Part shown: positions 23,501-35,769 of the stretch, piece by piece
How the letters are laid out: each line of letters opens with the position of its first letter
Position numbering within the stretch: the stretch's first letter is position 1
NCBI GenBank assembly: GCA_026874595.1
Contig: CM049315.1
Location: 2,486,501-2,550,500, forward strand
Origin: Sipunculus nudus
Taxonomy: Eukaryota; Annelida; Sipuncula; Golfingiida; Sipunculidae
Direction of reading: 5' to 3'
Length of the DNA stretch: 64,000 bases
Made by a program: the position numbers and the translations under genes
The notes under the pieces: model-generated
Databases searched by the model: none
Seen by the model: only the letters and a program-made list of their open reading frames with translations
Told to the model about the DNA's origin: nothing

Positions 23501-26392
23501 GTGTATATATCTGGTGTGCTGGAGGAAGTCTCAGATCCTTTGGATCATGTATGTATCTGGTCAGATTGTCTTGACCATTCTAAGGACACAGTGATAGCGT
23601 ATATAACTGGTGTGCTGGAGGAAGTCTCAGATCCTTTGGATCATGTATGTATATGGTCAGATTGTCTTGACCATTCTAAGGACACTGTGAGAGCGTACAT
23701 AACTGGTGTGCTGGAGGAAGTCTCAGATCCTTTGGATCATGTATGTATCTGGTCAGATTGTTTTGACCATTCTAAGGACACAGTGATAGCGTTTATAACT
23801 GGTGTGATGGAGGAAGTCTCAGATCCTTAGGAGTATGTATGTATCTGGTCAGATTGTCTTGACCATTCTAAGGACACAGTGATAGCGTATATAAGTGGTG
23901 TACTGGAGGAAGTCTCAGATCCTTTGGGTCATGTATGTATTGTATGTATCTTGTCAGATTGTCTTGACCATTCTAAGGACACAGAGATAGCGTATATAAC
24001 TGGTGTACTGGAGGAAGTCTCAGATCCTTTGGATCATGTATGCATCTGGTCAGATTGTCTTGACCATTCTAAGGACACAGTCATAGCGTATATAACTGGT
24101 GTGCTGGAGGAAGTCTCAGATCCTTAGAAGTATGTATGTATCTGGTCAGATTGTCTTGCCCATTCTAAGGACACAGTCATAGGGTATATAACTGGTGTGC
24201 TGGAGGAAGTCTCAGATCCTTTCGATCATGTATGTATCTGGTCAGATTGTCTTGACCATTCTAAGGACACAGTCATAGCGTATATAACTGGTGTGATGGA
24301 GGAAGTCTCAGATCCTTTGGATCATGTATGTATATGGTCAGATTGTCTTGACCATTCTAAGGACACTGTGAGAGCGTATATAACTGGTGTGCTGGAGGAA
24401 GTCTCAGATCCTTTGGATCATGTATGTATCTGGTCAGATTGTTTTGACCATTCTAAGGACACAGTGATAGCGTTTATAACTGGTGTGCTGGAGGAAGTCT
24501 CAGATCCTTAGGAGTATGTATGTATCTGGTCAGATTGTCTTGACCATTCTAAGGACACAGTCATAGCGTATATAACTGGTGTGCTGGAGGAAGTCTCAGA
24601 TCCTTTGGATCATGTATGTATCTGGTCAGATTGTTTTGACCATTCTAAGGACACAGTGATAGCGTATATAACTGGTGTCCTTGAGGAAGTCCCAGATCCT
24701 TAGGAGTATGTATGTATCTGGTCAGATTGTCTTGACCATTCTAAGGACACAGTGATAGTGTATATATCTGGTGTGCTGGAGGAAGTCTCAGATCCTTTGG
24801 ATCATGTATGTATCTGGTCAGATTGTCTTGACCATTCTAAGGACACAGTGATAGCGTATATAACTGGTGTGCTGGAGGAAGTCTCAGATCCTTTGGATCA
24901 TGTATGTATATGGTCAGATTGTCTTGACCATTCTAAGGACACTGTGAGAGCGTACATAACTGGTGTGCTGGAGGAAGTCTCAGATCCTTTGGATCATGTA
25001 TGTATCTGGTCAGATTGTTTTGACCATTCTAAGGACACAGTGATAGCGTTTATAACTGGTGTGATGGAGGAAGTCTCAGATCCTTAGGAGTATGTATGTA
25101 TCTGGTCAGATTGTCTTGACCATTCTAAGGACACAGTGATAGCGTATATAAGTGGTGTACTGGAGGAAGTCTCAGATCCTTTGGGTCATGTATGTATTGT
25201 ATGTATCTTGTCAGATTGTCTTGACCATTCTAAGGACACAGAGATAGCGTATATAACTGGTGTACTGGAGGAAGTCTCAGATCCTTTGGATCATGTATGC
25301 ATCTGGTCAGATTGTCTTGACCATTCTAAGGACACAGTCATAGCGTATATAACTGGTGTGCTGGAGGAAGTCTCAGATCCTTAGAAGTATGTATGTATCT
25401 GGTCAGATTGTCTTGCCCATTCTAAGGACACAGTCATAGGGTATATAACTGGTGTGCTGGAGGAAGTCTCAGATCCTTTCGATCATGTATGTATCTGGTC
25501 AGATTGTCTTGACCATTCTAAGGACACAGTCATAGCGTATATAACTGGTGTGATGGAGGAAGTCTCAGATCCTTTGGATCATGTATGTATATGGTCAGAT
25601 TGTCTTGACCATTCTAAGGACACTGTGAGAGCGTATATAACTGGTGTGCTGGAGGAAGTCTCAGATCCTTTGGATCATGTATGTATCTGGTCAGATTGTT
25701 TTGACCATTCTAAGGACACAGTGATAGCGTTTATAACTGGTGTGCTGGAGGAAGTCTCAGATCCTTAGGAGTATGTATGTATCTGGTCAGATTGTCTTGA
25801 CCATTCTAAGGACACAGTCATAGCGTATATAACTGGTGTGCTGGAGGAAGTCTCAGATCCTTTGGATCATGTATGTATCTGGTCAGATTGTTTTGACCAT
25901 TCTAAGGACACAGTGATAGCGTATATAACTGGTGTCCTTGAGGAAGTCCCAGATCCTTAGGAGTATGTATGTATCTGGTCAGATTGTCTTGACCATTCTA
26001 AGGACACAGTGATAGTGTATATATCTGGTGTGCTGGAGGAAGTCTCAGATCCTTTGGATCATGTATGTATCTGGTCAGATTGTCTTGACCATTCTAAGGA
26101 CACAGTGATAGCGTATATAACTGGTGTGCTGGAGGAAGTCTCAGATCCTTTGGATCATGTATGTATATGGTCAGATTGTCTTGACCATTCTAAGGACACT
26201 GTGAGAGCGTACATAACTGGTGTGCTGGAGGAAGTCTCAGATCCTTTGGATCATGTATGTATCTGGTCAGATTGTTTTGACCATTCTAAGGACACAGTGA
26301 TAGCGTTTATAACTGGTGTGCTGGAGGAAGTCTCAGATCCTTAGGAGTATGTATGTATCTGGTCAGATTGTCTTGACCATTCTAAGGACACA
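20588..26392 (+). repeat. Expanded 1,257-bp 13-mer HOR array (four units, one enlarged)
   Basis: Units start at 20,588, 21,845, 23,879 and 25,136, each at a GTGATAGCGTATATAAGTGG monomer followed by a +9 monomer. Unit length is 13 x 96 + 9 = 1,257. The second unit is 2,034 bp because it holds an extra 777-bp (8 x 96 + 9) partial copy. The total of 5,805 bp compares with a single 1,257-bp unit at 60,087-61,343 in the partner segment. Copies are almost identical. For example, units 3 and 4 differ by GTGATGGAGG against GTGCTGGAGG at the end. Confidence 0.9.
22163..22939 (+). repeat. 777-bp partial HOR insertion with a crossover monomer
   Basis: The CTTTCGATCATG block at 22,163 is repeated at 22,940 (shift 777). 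Near 22,771-22,790 a single monomer reads TGTATGTATTGTATGCATC. It joins the left part of the +9 unit to the right part of the next unit (normally GTATGCATC), so one monomer is lost. This is a visible intra-array crossover point. A GATCATGTATCAATC unit with ATAACCGG near 22,580-22,640 is also drawn in from the flanking phase. Confidence 0.85.
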
Positions 26393-27864
26393 GTGATAAC
26401 GTATATAACTTGTGTGCTGGAGGAAGTCTCAGATCCTTTGGATCATGTATGTATCTGGTCAGATTGTCTTGACCATTCTAAGGACACAGTGATAGCCTAT
26501 ATAACTGGTGTACTGGAGGAAGTCTCAGATCCTTTGGATCATGTATGTATTGTATGTATCTGGTCAGATTGTCTTGACCATTCTAAGGACACAGTGAAAG
26601 CGTATATAACTGGTGTGCTGGAGGAAGTCTCAGATCCTTTGGATCATGTATCAATCTGGTCAGATTGTCTTGACCATTCTAAGGACACAATGATAGCGTA
26701 TATAACTGGTGTGCTGGAGGAAGTCTCAGATCCTTTGGATCATGTATCAATCTGGTCAGAATGTCTTGACCATTCTAAGGACACAGTCATAGAGTATATA
26801 ACTGGTGTGCTGGAAGAAGTCTCAGATCCTTTGGATCATGTATCAATTTGGTGAGAATGTCTTGACCATTCTAAGGACACAGTCATAGCGTATATAACTG
26901 GTGTGCTGGAGGAAGTCTCAGATCCTTTAGATCATGTATGTATCTGGTCAGATTGTCTTGACTATTCTAAGGACACACTGATAAGGTATATAACTGGTGT
27001 GTTGGAGGAAATCTCAGATCCTTTGGATCATGTATCAATCTGGTCAGAATGTCTTGACCATTCTAAGGACACAGTGATAGCGTATATAACTGGTGTGCTG
27101 GAGGAAGTCTCAGATCCTTTGGATCATGTATCAATCTGGTCAGAATGTCTTGACCATTCTAAGGACACAGTCATAGCGTATATAACTGGTGTGCTGGAGG
27201 AAGTCTCAGATCCTTTGGATCATGTATCAATCTGGTCAGAATGTCTTGACCATTCTAAGGACACAGTCATAGCGTATATAACTGGTGTGCTGGAGGAAGT
27301 CTCAGATCCTTTGGATCATGTATCAATCTGGTCAGAATGTCTTGACCATTCTAAGGACACAGTCATAGTGTATATAACTGGTGTGCTGGAGGAAGTCTCA
27401 GATCCTTTGGATCATGTATCAATCTGGTCAGAATGTCTTGACCATTCTAAGGACACAGTCATAGCGTATATAACTGGTGTGCTGGAGGAAGTCTCAGATC
27501 CTTAGGAGTATGTATGTATCTGGTCAGAATGTCTTGACCATTCTAAGGACACACTGATAACGTATATAACTGGTGTGCTGGAGGAAGTCTGAGATCCTTT
27601 GGATCATGTATCAATCTGGTCAGATTGTCTTGACCATTCTAAGAACACAGTCATAGCGTATATGACTGGTGTGCTGGAGGAAGTCTCAGATCCTTTGGAG
27701 CATGTATGTATCTGGTCAGATTGTCTTGACCATTCTAAGGACACAGTCATAGCGTATATAACTGGTGTGCTGGAGGAAGTCTCAGATCCTTTGGAACATG
27801 TATCAATCTGGTCAGACTGTCTTGACCATTCTAAGGACACAGTCATAGCGTATATAACTGGTAT

Positions 27865-29399
27865 GCTGGAGGAAGTCTCAGATCCTTAGGAGTATGTATG
27901 TATCTGGTCAAAATGTCTTGACCATTCTAAGGACACACTGATAACGTATATAACTGGTGTGCTGGAGGAAGTCTCAGATCCTTTGGATCATGTATCAATC
28001 TGGTCAGAATGTCTTGACCATTCTAAGGACACAGTCATATCGTATATAACTGGTGTGCTGGAGGAAGTCTCAGATCCTTTGGATCATGTATGTATCTGGT
28101 CAGATTGTCTTGACCATTCTAAGGACACAGCTATAGCGTATATGACTGGTGTGCTGGAGGAAGTCTCAGATCCTTTGGAGCATGTATGTATCTGGTCAGA
28201 TTGTCTTGACCATTCTAAGGACACAGTCTTAGCGTATATAACTGATGTGCTGGAGGAAGTCTCAGATCCTTTGGATCATGTATCTATCTAGTCAGATTGT
28301 CTTGACCATTCTAAGGACACAGTGATAAAGTATATAACTGGTGTACTGGAGGAAGTCTCAGATCCTTTGGAGAATGTATGTATCTGGTCAGATTGTCTTG
28401 ACCATTCTAAGGACACAGTCATAGCGTATATAACTAGTGTACTGGAGGAAGTCTCAGATCCTTTGGAGCATGTATGTATCTGGTCAGATTGTCTTGACCA
28501 TTCTAAAAACACAGTGATAGCGTATATAAGTGGTGTACTGGAGGAAGTCTCAGATCCTTTGGATCATGTATGTTTCTGGTCAGATTGTCTTGACCATTCT
28601 AAGGACACAGTCATAGCGTATATAACTGGTGTGCTGGAGGAAGTCTCAGATCCTTTGGATCATGTATGTATCTGGTCAGATTGTCTTGACCATTCTAAGG
28701 GCACAGTCATAGCGTATATAACTGGTGTGCTGGAGGAAGTCTCAGATCCTTTGGATCATGTATGTATATGGTCAGATTGTCTTGACCATTCTAAGGACAC
28801 TGTGAGAGCGTATATAACTGGTGTGCTGGAGGAAGTCTCAGATCCTTTGGATCATGTATGTATCTGGTCAGATTGTCTTGACCATTCTAAGGACACAGTC
28901 ATAGCGTATATAACTGGTGTGATGGAGATAGTCTCAGATCCTTTGGATCATGTATGTATATGGTCAGATTGTCTTGACCATTCTAAGGACACTGTGAGAG
29001 CGTATATAACTGGTGTGCTGGAGGAAGTCTCAGATGCTTTGGATCATGTATGTATCTGGTCAGATTGTTTTGACCATTCTAAGGACACAGTGATAGCGTT
29101 TATAACTGGTGTGCTGGAGGAAGTCTCAGATCCTTTGGATCATGTATCAATCTGGTCAGATTGTCTTGACCATTCTAAGGACACAATGATAGCGTATATA
29201 ACTGGTGTGCTGAGGAAGTCTCATATCCTTTGGATCATGTATCAATCTGGTCAGAATGTCTTGACCATTCTAAGGACACAGTCATAGAGTATATAACTGG
29301 TGTGCTGGAAGAAGTCTCAGATCCTTTGGATCATGTATCAATTTGGTGAGAATGTCTTGACCATTCTAAGGACACAGTCATAGCGTATATAACTGGTGT
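27865..29399 (+). repeat. Second single copy of the 1,535-bp 16-mer HOR
   Basis: It has the same ordered markers as 16,678-18,212, including the ATCTAGTCAG unit, TCTAAAAACACAG, GTATGTTTCTGG and the GTGCTGAGGAAG unit near 29,212. Private differences include GTGATAAAGTATA, TCTAAGGGCACAG and GATGGAGATAGTC. The first 1.2 kb recurs at the right end of the window (62.8-64.0 kb). Confidence 0.82.
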
Positions 29400-32300
29400 G
29401 CTGGAGGAAGTCTCAGATCCTTTAGATCATGTATGTATCTGGTCAGATTGTCTTGACCATTCTAAGGACACACTGATAACGTATATAACTGGTGTGTTGG
29501 AGGAAGTCTCAGATCTTTTGGATCATGTATCAATCTGGTCTGAATGTCTTGACCATTCTAAGGACACAGTGATAGCGTATATAACTGGTGTGCTGGAGGA
29601 AGTCTCAGATCCTTTGGATCATGTATCAATCTGGTCAGAATGTCTTGACCATTCTAAGGACACAGTCATAGCGTATATAACTGGTGTGCTGGAGGAAGTC
29701 TCAGATCCTTTGGATCATGTATCAATCTGGTCAGAATGTCTTGACCATTTTAAGAACACAGTCATAGCGTATATAACTGGTGTGCTGCTGGAGGAAGTCT
29801 CAGATCCTTTGGATCATGTATCAATCTGGTCAGAATGTCTTGACCATTCTAAGGACACAGTCATAATGTATATAACTGGTGTGCTGGAGGAAGTCTCAGA
29901 TCCTTTGGATCATGTATCAATCTGGTCAGAATGTCTTGACCATTCTAAGGACACAGTCATAGCGTATATAACTGGTGTGCTGGAGGAAGTCTCAGATCCT
30001 TAGGAGTATGTATGTATCTGGTCAGAATGTCTTGACCATTCTAAGGACACACTGATAACGTATATAACTGGTGTGCTGGAGGAAGTCTGAGATCCTTTGG
30101 ATCATGTATCAATCTGGTCAGATTGTCTTGACCATTCTAAGGACACAGTCATAGCGTATATGACTGGTGTGCTGGAGGAAGTCTCAGATCCTTTGGAGCA
30201 TGTATGTATCTGGTCAGATTGTCTTGACCATTCTAAGGACACAGTCATAGCGTATATAACTGTTGTGCTGGAGGAAGTCTCAGATCCTTTGAAACATGTA
30301 TCAATCTGGTCAGACTGTCTTGACCATTCTAAGGACACAGTCATAGCGTATATAACTGGTATGCTGGAGGAAGTCTCAGATCCTTAGGAGTATGTATGTA
30401 TCTGGTCAAAATGTCTTGACCATTCTAAGGACACACTGATAACGTATATAACTGGTGTGCTGGAGGAAGTCTCAGATCCTTTGGATCATGTATCAATCTG
30501 GTCAGAATGTCTTGACCATTCTAAGGACACAGTCATAGCGTATATAACTGGTGTGCTGGAGGAAGTCTCAGATCCTTTGGATCAGGTATGTATCTGGTCA
30601 GATTGTCTTGACCATTCTAAGGACACAGCTATGGCGTATATGACTGGTGTGCTGGAGGAAGTCTCAGATCCTTTGGAGCATGTATGTATCTGGTCAGATT
30701 GTCTTGACCATTCGAAGGACACAGTCATCGCGTATATAACTGGTGTGCTGGAGTAAGTCTCAGATCCTTTGGATCATGTATCTATCTAGTCAGATTGTCT
30801 TGACCATTCTAAGGACACAGTGATAACGTATATAACTGGTGTACTGGAGGAAGTCTCAGATCCTTTGGAGAATGTATGTATCTGGTCAGATTGTCTTGAC
30901 CATTCTAAGGACACAGTCATAGCGTATATAACTAGTGTACTGGAGGAAGTCGCAGATCCTTTGGAGCATGTATGTATCTGGTCAGATTGTCTTGACCATT
31001 CTAAAAACACAGTGATAGCGTATATAACTGGTGTACTGGAGGAAGTCTCAGATCCTTTGGATCATGTATGTATCTCGTCAGATTGTCTTGACCATCCTAA
31101 GGACACAGTAATAGCGTATATAACTGGTGTACTGGAGGAAGTCTCAGATCCTTTGGATCATGTATGTTTCTGGTCAGATTGTCTTGACCATTCTAAGGAC
31201 ACACTGATAACGTATATCTGGTGTGCTGGAGGAAGTCTCAGATCCTTTGGATCATGTATCAATCTGGTCACAATGTCTTGACCATTCTATGGACACAGTC
31301 ATAGCGTATATAACTGGTGTGCTGGAGGGAGTCTCTGATCCTTTGGATCATGTATGTATCTGGTCAGATTGTCTTGACCATTCTAAAGACACAGTCATAG
31401 CGTATATAACTGGTCTGCTGGAGGAAGTCTCAGATCCTTAGGAGTATGTATGTATCTGGTCAGATTGTCTTGACCATTCTAAGGACAAAGTCATAGCGTA
31501 TATAACTGGTGTGCTGGAGGAAGTCTCAGATCCTTAGGAGTATGTATGTATCTGGTCAGATTGTCTTGACCATTCTAAGGACACAATCATCGCGTATATA
31601 ACTAGTGTGCTGCAGGAAGTCTCAGATCCTTTGGATCATGTATCAATCTGGTCAGAATGTCTTGACCATTCTAAGGACACAGTCATAGCGTATATAACTG
31701 GTGTGCTGGAGGAAGTCTCAGATCCTTTGGATCATGTATCAATCTGGTCAGAATGTCTTGACCATTCTAAGGACACAGTGATAGCGTATATAACTGGTGT
31801 GCTGGAGGAAGTCTCAGATCCTTTGGATCATGTATCAATCTGGTCAGATTGTCTTGACCATTCTAAGGACACAGTCATAGCGTATATAACTGGTGTGCTG
31901 GAGGAAGTCTCAGATCATTTGGATCATGTATCAATCTGGTCAGAATGTCTTGACCATTCTAAGGACACAGTCATAGCGTATATAACTGTTGTCCTGGAGG
32001 AAGTCTCAGATCCTTTGGATCATGTATCAATCTGGTCAGAATGTCTTGACCATTCTAAGGACACAGTCATAGCGTATATAACTGGTGTGCTGGAGGAAGT
32101 CTCAGATCCTTTAGATAATGTATGTATCTTGTCAGATTGTCTTGACCATTCTAAGGACACACTGATAACGTATATAACTGGTGTGTTGGAGGAAGTCTCA
32201 GATCCTTTGGATCATGTATCAATTTGGTCAGAATGTCTTGACCATTCTAAGGACCCAGTCATAGCGTATATAACTGGTCTGCTGGCGGAAGTCTCAGATC

Positions 32301-35300
32301 CCTTGGATCATGTATCAATCTGGTCAGAATGTCTTGACCATTCTAAGGACACAGTCATAGCGTATATAACTGGTGTGCTGGAGGAAGTCTCAGATCCTTT
32401 GGATCATGTATCAATCTGGTCAGAATGTCTTGACTATTCTAAGGACACAGTCATAGCGTATATAACTGGTGTGCTGGAGGAAGTCTCATATCCTTAGGAG
32501 TATGTATGTATCTGGTCAGAATGTCTTGACCATTCTAAGGACACACTGATAACGTATATCTGGTGTGCTGGAGGAAGTCTCAGATCCTTTGGATCATGTA
32601 TCAATCTGGTCACAATGTCTTGACCATTCTATGGACACAGTCATAGCGTATATAACTGGTGTGCTGGAGGGAGTCTCTGATCCTTTGGATCATGTATGTA
32701 TCTGGTCAGAATGTCTTGACCATTCTAAGGACACAGTCATAGCGTATATAACCGGTGTGCTGGAGGAAGTCTCAGATCCTTAGGAGTATGTATGTATCTG
32801 GTCAGATTGTCTTGACCATTCTAAGGACACAGTGATAGCGTATATAACTGGTGTACTGGAGGAAGTCTCAGATCCTTCGGATCATGTATGTATTGTATGT
32901 ATCTGGTCAGATTGTCTTGACCATTCTAAGGACACAGAGATAGCGTATATAACTGGTGTACTGGAGGAAGTCTCAGATCCTTTGGATCATGTATGCATCT
33001 GGTCAGATTGTCTTGACCATTCTAAGGACACAGTCATAGCGTATATAATTGGTGTGCTGGAGGAAGTCTCAGATCCTTTGGATCATGTATGTATCTGGTC
33101 AGATTGTCTTGACCATTCTAAGGACACATTCATAGCGTATATAACTGGTGTGCTGGAGGAAGTCTCAGATCCTTTGGATCATGTATCAATCTGGTCAGAT
33201 TGTCTTGACCATTCTAAGGACACAGTCATAGCGTATATAACTGGTGTGCTGGAGGAAGTCTCAGATCATTTGGATCATGTATCAATCTGGTCAGAATGTC
33301 TTAACCATTCTAAGGACACAGTCATAGCGTATATAACTGTTGTCCTGGAGGACGTCTCGGATCCTTTGGATCATGTATCAATCTGGTCAGAATGTCTTGA
33401 CCATTCTAAGGACACAGTCATAGCGTATATAACTGGTGTGCTGGAGGAAGTCTCAGATCCTTTAGATCATGTATGTATCTGGTCAGATTGTCTTGACCAT
33501 TCTAAGGACACACTGATAACGTATATAACTGGTGTGTTGGAGGAAGTCTCAGATCCTTTGGATCATGTATCAATTTGGTCAGAATGTCTTGACCATTCTA
33601 AGGACCCAGTCATAGCGTATATAACTGGTGTGCTGGCGCAAGTCTCAGATCCTTTGGATCATGTATCAATCTGGTCAGAATGTCTTGACCATTCTAAGGA
33701 CACAGTCATAGCGTATATAACCGGTGTGCTGGAGGAAGTCTCAGATCCTTAGGAGTATGTATGTATCTGGTCAGATTGTCTTGACCATTCTAAGGACACA
33801 GTGATAGTGTATATAACTGGTGTACTGGAGGAAGTCTCAGATCCTTATTATCATGTATGTATTGTATGTATCTGGTCAGATTGTCTTGACCATTCTAAGG
33901 ACACAGAGATAGCGTATATAACTGGTGTACTGGAGGAAGTCTCAGATCCTTTGGATCATGTATGCATCTGGTCAGATTGTCTTGACCATTCTAAGGACAC
34001 AGTCATAGCGTATATAACTGGTGTGCTGGAGGAAGTCTCAGATCCTTTGGATCATGTATGTATCTGGTCAGATTGTCTTGACCATTCTAAGGACACAGTC
34101 ATAGCGTATATAACTGGTGTGCTGGAGGAAGTCTCAGATCCTTAGAAGTATGTATGTATCTGGTAAGATTGTCTTGCCCATTCTAAGGACACAGTCATAG
34201 GGTATATAACTGGTGTGCTGGAGGAAGTCTCAGATCCTTTGGATCATGTATGTATCTGGTCAGATTGTCTTGACCATTCTAAGGACACAGTCATAGCGTA
34301 TATAACTGGTGTGATGGAGGAAGTCTCAGATCCTTTGGATCATGTATGTATATGGTCAGATTGTCTTGACCATTCTAAGGACACTGTGAGAGCGTATATA
34401 ACTGGTGTGCTGGAGGAAGTCTCAGATCCTTTGGATCATGTATGTATCTGGTTAGATTGTTTTGACCATTCTAAGGACACAGTGATAGCGTTTATAACTG
34501 GTGTGCTGGAGGAAGTCTCAGATCCTTAGGAGTATGTATGTATCTGGTCAGATTGTCTTGACCATTCTAAGGACACAGTCATAGCGTATATAACTGGTGT
34601 GCTGGAGGAAGTCTCAGATCCTTTGGATCATGTATGTATCTGGTCAGATTGTTTTGACCATTCTGAGGACACAGTGATAGCGTTTATAACTGGTGTGCTG
34701 GAGGAAGTCTCAGATCCTTAGGAGTATGTATGTATCTTGTCAGATTGTCTTGACCATTCTAAGGACACAGTCATAAAGTATATAACTGGTGTGCTGGAGG
34801 AAGTCTCAGATCCTTTGGATCATGTATGTATCTGGTCAGATTGTCTTGACCATTCTAAGGACACAGTCATAGCGTATATAACTAGTGTGCTGGAGGAAGT
34901 CTCAGATCCTTTGGATCATATATCAATCTGGTCAGAATGTCTTGACCATTCTAAGGACACAGTCATAGCGTATATAACTGGTGTGCTGGAGGAAGTCTCA
35001 GATCCTTTGGATCATGTATCAATCTGGTCAGAATGTCTTGACCATTCTAAGGACACAGTGATAGCGTATATAACTGGTGTGCTGGAGGAAGTCTCAGATC
35101 CTTTGGATCATGTATGTATCTGGTCAGATTGTCTTGACCATTCTAAGGACACATTCATAGCGTATATAACTGGTGTGCTGGAGGAAGTCTCAGATCCTTT
35201 GGATCATGTATCAATCTGGTCAGATTGTCTTGACCATTCTAAGGACACAGTCATAGCGTATATAACTGGTGTGCTGGAGGAAGTCTCAGATCATTTGGAT

Positions 35301-35769
35301 CATGTATCAATCTGGTCAGAATGTCTTAACCATTCTAAGGACACAGTCATAGCGTATATAACTGTTGTCCTGGAGGAAGTCTCAGATCCTTTAGATCATG
35401 TATCAATATGGTCAGAATGTCTTGACCATTCTAAGGACACAGTCATAGCGTATATAACTGGTGTGCTGGAGGAAGTCTCAGATCCTTTAGATCATGTATG
35501 TATCTGGTCAGATTGTCTTGACCATTCTAAGGACACACTGATAACGTATATAACTGGTGTGTTGGAGGAAGTCTGAGATCCTTTGGATCATGTATCAATT
35601 TGGTCAGAATGTCTTGACCATTCTAAGGACACAGTCATAGCGTATATAACTGGTGTGCTGGAGGGAGTCTCTGATCCTTTGGATCATGTATGTATCTGGT
35701 CAGATTGTCTTGACCATTCTAAGGACACAGTCATAGCGTATATAACTGGTGTGCTGGAGGAAGTCTCAG
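29225..35769 (+). repeat. 6,545-bp 68-mer HOR, copy 1
   Basis: All marker units between 29.2 and 35.8 kb recur at +6,545 bp. The length equals 68 x 96 + 17, which matches its contents: two +9 units, one +3 unit (GTGCTGCTGGAGG near 29,787) and two -2 units. The differences from copy 2 that I noticed are four bases: CTTGTCAG near 32,130, CCGGTG near 33,722, and GATTGTC and CTAAGGACACTG near 34,360-34,385. Confidence 0.93.
29782..29796 (+). repeat. +3-bp monomer variant (GTGCTGCTGGAGG)
   Basis: A CTG triplet is duplicated in GTGCTGGAGG, giving a 99-bp unit and one extra leucine in the open frame. It occurs three times: near 29,787, 36,332 (its copy in the 6,545-bp duplication) and 57,901. It marks a shared origin for the 29.7-kb and 57.9-kb units, which belong to otherwise different HOR contexts. 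Confidence 0.85.

Larger units (their letters stand above)
11229..29049 (+). repeat. Long segmental duplication, left copy (partner 47,558-64,000)
   Basis: The order of variant monomers is shared with the right part of the window. Offsets are 36,329 (11.2-18.2 kb), 39,399 (from 18.2 kb), 39,498 (before 18.6 kb), 39,499 (from about 19.3 kb) and 34,951 (26.0-29.05 kb). All stop and indel landmarks that I compared keep these offsets exactly. The left copy has one 1,535-bp 16-mer and an expanded 1,257-bp 13-mer region. The homology runs to the last base of the window, so its right end is not seen. Confidence 0.92.

Noticed and set aside
30580-30592. Splice donor CAGGTATGT (also near 37,129)
   Set aside because: It arises by one T-to-G change in the ordinary CATGTATGT of the unit and is shared only through the 6,545-bp duplication. 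No matching acceptor with a pyrimidine tract and no exon evidence.
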